From Chloroflexota bacterium (GTDB lineage: Bacteria > Chloroflexota > Dehalococcoidia > Lucifugimonadales > SAR202-VII-2), in assembly GCA_003228115.1 (NCBI GenBank), contig QEVV01000001.1:310001-374000 (forward strand): 64,000 nucleotides of DNA, given 5' to 3'. A program made the position numbers and the translations under genes. This document shows, piece after piece, positions 62,409 through 64,000 of this stretch. The notes below the pieces were generated by a model that was not told the DNA's origin, did not search any database, and saw only the letters and a program-made list of their open reading frames with translations. How positions within the stretch are numbered: the first letter of the stretch is position 1; each line of letters begins with the position of its first letter.

Positions 62409-62836
62409 GCCCTGCCCTGTTGCCGAACGATAAGGATGATCCCCGCCGTAATCGCCAGGGTGCCGATCAGAAGAAGCGGGGTCACGCGCTCGTCCAGAAA
62501 AACGACGCCCAAGATCATGGCGAACAGCGGTGTGGTGCTGAGGATTGGGGTCGCCCTGGTGATCCCAGCCCAATGGACACTGGTATAACTGAGATACCGC
62601 GCCAGCAGGACCTGCGTGAAAGCAACGAGAAGGAACCAGCCAAAGGCCACCAGCGTTATACCCAACAATTGCTCGCGCAGGAAGATGGCCACAATGGCAA
62701 ACCCGACGATCCCAGACACGGTCGCCGAGATGAGCGTTACGGTTGAGGCTCTGATATGCTGAGTCGCCAAGCGCACGATGAAATATGTGAAGGCGAACCC
62801 AGCCACGGTAAGCAATGAATAGACGACGCCCAGCAT
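62405..62836 (-). CDS. Half-size EamA transporter, subunit 1
   Basis: 143 aa from ATG 62836 behind AGGGGAT. Five helices: VVYSLLTVAGFAFTYFIVRLA, TVTLISATVSGIVGFAIVAI, GITLVAFGWFLLVAFTQVLL, ITRATPILSTTPLFAMILGVVF, LLLIGTLAITAGIILIV. It ends in QQGRA with TGA overlapping the next ATG. Together with the next gene it makes the ten-helix DMT fold. A broken single gene is possible but the neat ATGA junction argues against it. Confidence 0.8.
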   Translation of the reverse strand: MLGVVYSLLTVAGFAFTYFIVRLATQHIRASTVTLISATVSGIVGFAIVAIFLREQLLGITLVAFGWFLLVAFTQVLLARYLSYTSVHWAGITRATPILSTTPLFAMILGVVFLDERVTPLLLIGTLAITAGIILIVRQQGRA

Positions 62837-62966
62837 ATCCCCTGACGAACCTCCTCGGCGGCTGGCTGGGAGCATAGCAGAAGCTCCCGATCAGCAACAC
62901 CCGGATTCAGCAGACGGTTCCCCTAGTCCATTGCACCCTCACTGAGAACGTCCAAGGAGAATTGAA

Positions 62967-63761
62967 ATGCGCTTAGAAGGAAAAGTCGCGCTGGTGACCG
63001 GCTTCGGATCGGGCATCGGGCGGAGTACAGCAGTAATTTTCGCCAGAGAGGGGGCCAAAATCATTGGCCTATCCCGTAGCGGCAGTTCCGGCGAGGAGAC
63101 GGCTCGCCTGGTCCGGGAAGCCGGCAGCGAGGCACTATTCGTGCCAACGGATATCCGGAAGCTGGGCGATGTGGAAGCCGCGCTAGCAAAGGGGCTTGAA
63201 GCGTTTGGCCGACTGGACATAGCGGTCAACAGCGCTGGAGTGCGGGTCGCTGGAATTGCTACTGACCTTTCCGAAGAGGACTGGGACACCGCCCTGGACA
63301 CCAACCTCAAAGGGGCGTTCTTGGTCGGCAGGGCAGCGATTCCCCAGATGCGCCTCGTTGGAGGCGGCTCCATCATAAACATTTCGGCAGCTTCAGGCTT
63401 CCACGGCACAAAGGGGCGGGTTGCCTATAGCACATCCAAAGGGGCGCTCAACAACTTCACGGAAGCTATGGCACTGGACTATGCCGGAGAGAACATCCGG
63501 GTCAATTGCATCTGTCCCGGCCCCACCGAAACGCCGATGATGGGCACAGTAACCGACGAAGTAAGAGCCGCGATGTCTGAGCGAGTCCCGATGGGAGCCA
63601 TCCCTCAACCCGAAGACATCGCGGAGGCTGCCGTCTTCCTTGCCTCGGACGCGGCTCACTTCATCACCGGGGCCATCCTGGCGGTGGATGGCGGGAGTCA
63701 TCTTGCGCCATCAGTGCACGGGAGACATTTTGAGTCATCAACGCAAACGAGGACGCCTTAA
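62967..63761 (+). CDS. Short-chain dehydrogenase/reductase
   Basis: 264 aa. NAD(P) loop LVTGFGSGIGR, NNAG-type motif VNSAGVR (NSAG), SINISAASG (Ser), YSTSKGALNNF (YxxxK) and the end PAEDIAEAAVFLASDAAHFITGAILAVDGG in family order. The C-terminus is extended 18 residues past the usual VDGG and overlaps the end of the convergent modC gene by 98 bases. ATG 62967 behind AAGGAG. Confidence 0.93.
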   Translation: MRLEGKVALVTGFGSGIGRSTAVIFAREGAKIIGLSRSGSSGEETARLVREAGSEALFVPTDIRKLGDVEAALAKGLEAFGRLDIAVNSAGVRVAGIATDLSEEDWDTALDTNLKGAFLVGRAAIPQMRLVGGGSIINISAASGFHGTKGRVAYSTSKGALNNFTEAMALDYAGENIRVNCICPGPTETPMMGTVTDEVRAAMSERVPMGAIPQPEDIAEAAVFLASDAAHFITGAILAVDGGSHLAPSVHGRHFESSTQTRTP

Positions 63762-64000
63762 TCACCGCCCAGGCCGACACCCCGGGAGCCAGGCCCAGCC
63801 GCTCTACAGACTGAACGGTGAGCAAGGCTGAGATTGGCATTCCACAGTCAAGGATTGCCAATACACCCTCAGGAACGGGGTCGAGCCGCACCACCCGGCC
63901 CGGAAGGACGTTCTGAGCCGACAGGCCGCGAGGCTCGTCCACGGCGACGATGACCTCGTTGGCCCGGACGCCAAAAGCGACCGCTTCACCCTCCATCGCC
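63664..64000 (-). CDS. modC: Molybdate ABC transporter ATPase ModC, C-terminal (TOBE/MOP) part
   Basis: Only the 3' end; it runs off the right edge. The sequence LSAQNVLPGRVVRLDPV...LDCGMPISALLTVQSVERLGLAPG...AWAVIKASSFAL is the molybdate-binding TOBE/MOP domain that ends ModC. After AWAVIKASSFAL it runs on for about 28 residues that are antisense to the SDR; most ModC stop near there, so the stop may have been lost and regained inside the neighbour. A molybdate importer fits the molybdenum hydroxylase cluster 5 kb away. Confidence 0.75.
   Translation of the reverse strand, partial: AMEGEAVAFGVRANEVIVAVDEPRGLSAQNVLPGRVVRLDPVPEGVLAILDCGMPISALLTVQSVERLGLAPGVSAWAVIKASSFALMTQNVSRALMAQDDSRHPPPGWPR

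Noticed and set aside
61950-62900. A single 317-aa frame over the EamA region on the minus strand
   Set aside because: Its N-terminal half is not hydrophobic in the right way; the overlapping frame 62405-62836 encodes the real EamA half, and the ATGA junction at 62405-62408 explains the layout.

Overview
The window looks like a chromosomal segment of a free-living bacterium, most likely a Chloroflexota of the SAR202/Dehalococcoidia type. This is inferred from gene content, not from a tree: a T-box leader, a 23S rRNA gene detached from 16S and 5S, a Rieske oxygenase, a xanthine-dehydrogenase-type molybdenum hydroxylase, expanded families of barrel proteins and esterases, Thr/Pro-linkered lipoproteins, and several families of short palindromic spacer repeats. 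No phage, insertion sequence, integron or CRISPR array was seen.

Layout. 1-2385 (minus): DUF429 fragment, MeaB GTPase and a ketopantoate-reductase-like protein. 2470-6186 (minus): five tandem paralogues, each an internally duplicated dimeric alpha/beta-barrel protein. 6322-7850 (plus): a DUF3179 lipoprotein gene whose reading frame contains an in-frame TGA exactly where the family has a redox Cys, coupled to a MerT-like membrane protein. 7870-9824: T-box leader (apparent Ile specifier) and citramalate synthase. 9907-14512 (minus): ArsR/AHSA1 pair, bicupin, ParB-like protein, zinc-ribbon protein, M29-type metalloprotein. 14616-19230 (plus): Bug/TctC binding lipoprotein, amidohydrolase, an AhpD-like protein gene with a second in-frame TGA at the redox Cys (C-x-x-Sec), MFS transporter. 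19352-23072: zinc/manganese ABC importer and a haem-oxygenase-fold protein. 23179-26731: carboxyltransferase-like TIM barrel and two tandem esterases. 26802-30162 (minus): promoter, 23S rRNA and initiator tRNA, without 16S or 5S. 30572-39556: orphan histidine kinase, heterodimeric ABC exporter, Rieske oxygenase, DinB protein, diiron-type metallo-beta-lactamase protein, quinone oxidoreductase. 39635-50584: mostly secreted or envelope proteins (dockerin-like protein, SIMPL lipoprotein, 1017-residue surface protein), an ECF sigma/anti-sigma pair, signal peptidase I. 50946-54265 (minus): rho and pyrG. 54494-61503 (plus): FAD, FeS and Mo subunits of a molybdenum hydroxylase, MOSC protein, folC, fabF. 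61608-64000: SWIM protein, a pair of half-size EamA transporters, an SDR, and the 3' end of modC.

The strongest unusual signal is the pair of TGA-interrupted redox genes. In both, the frame continues without shift, TGA replaces one Cys of a CxxC motif, and a hairpin with a G/U-bearing apical loop starts 17-19 nt downstream, as expected of a bacterial SECIS. TGA is also used as an ordinary stop in the window (for example znuC and the first half-EamA gene), so wholesale UGA reassignment does not explain it. I infer that the organism makes selenoproteins, one of them in a family (DUF3179) where I know of no described Sec form. Other noteworthy points are the five-gene barrel array, a T-box leader carrying an interspersed repeat, the orphan 23S-tRNA-fMet operon with a long processing stem, and the split EamA pair.
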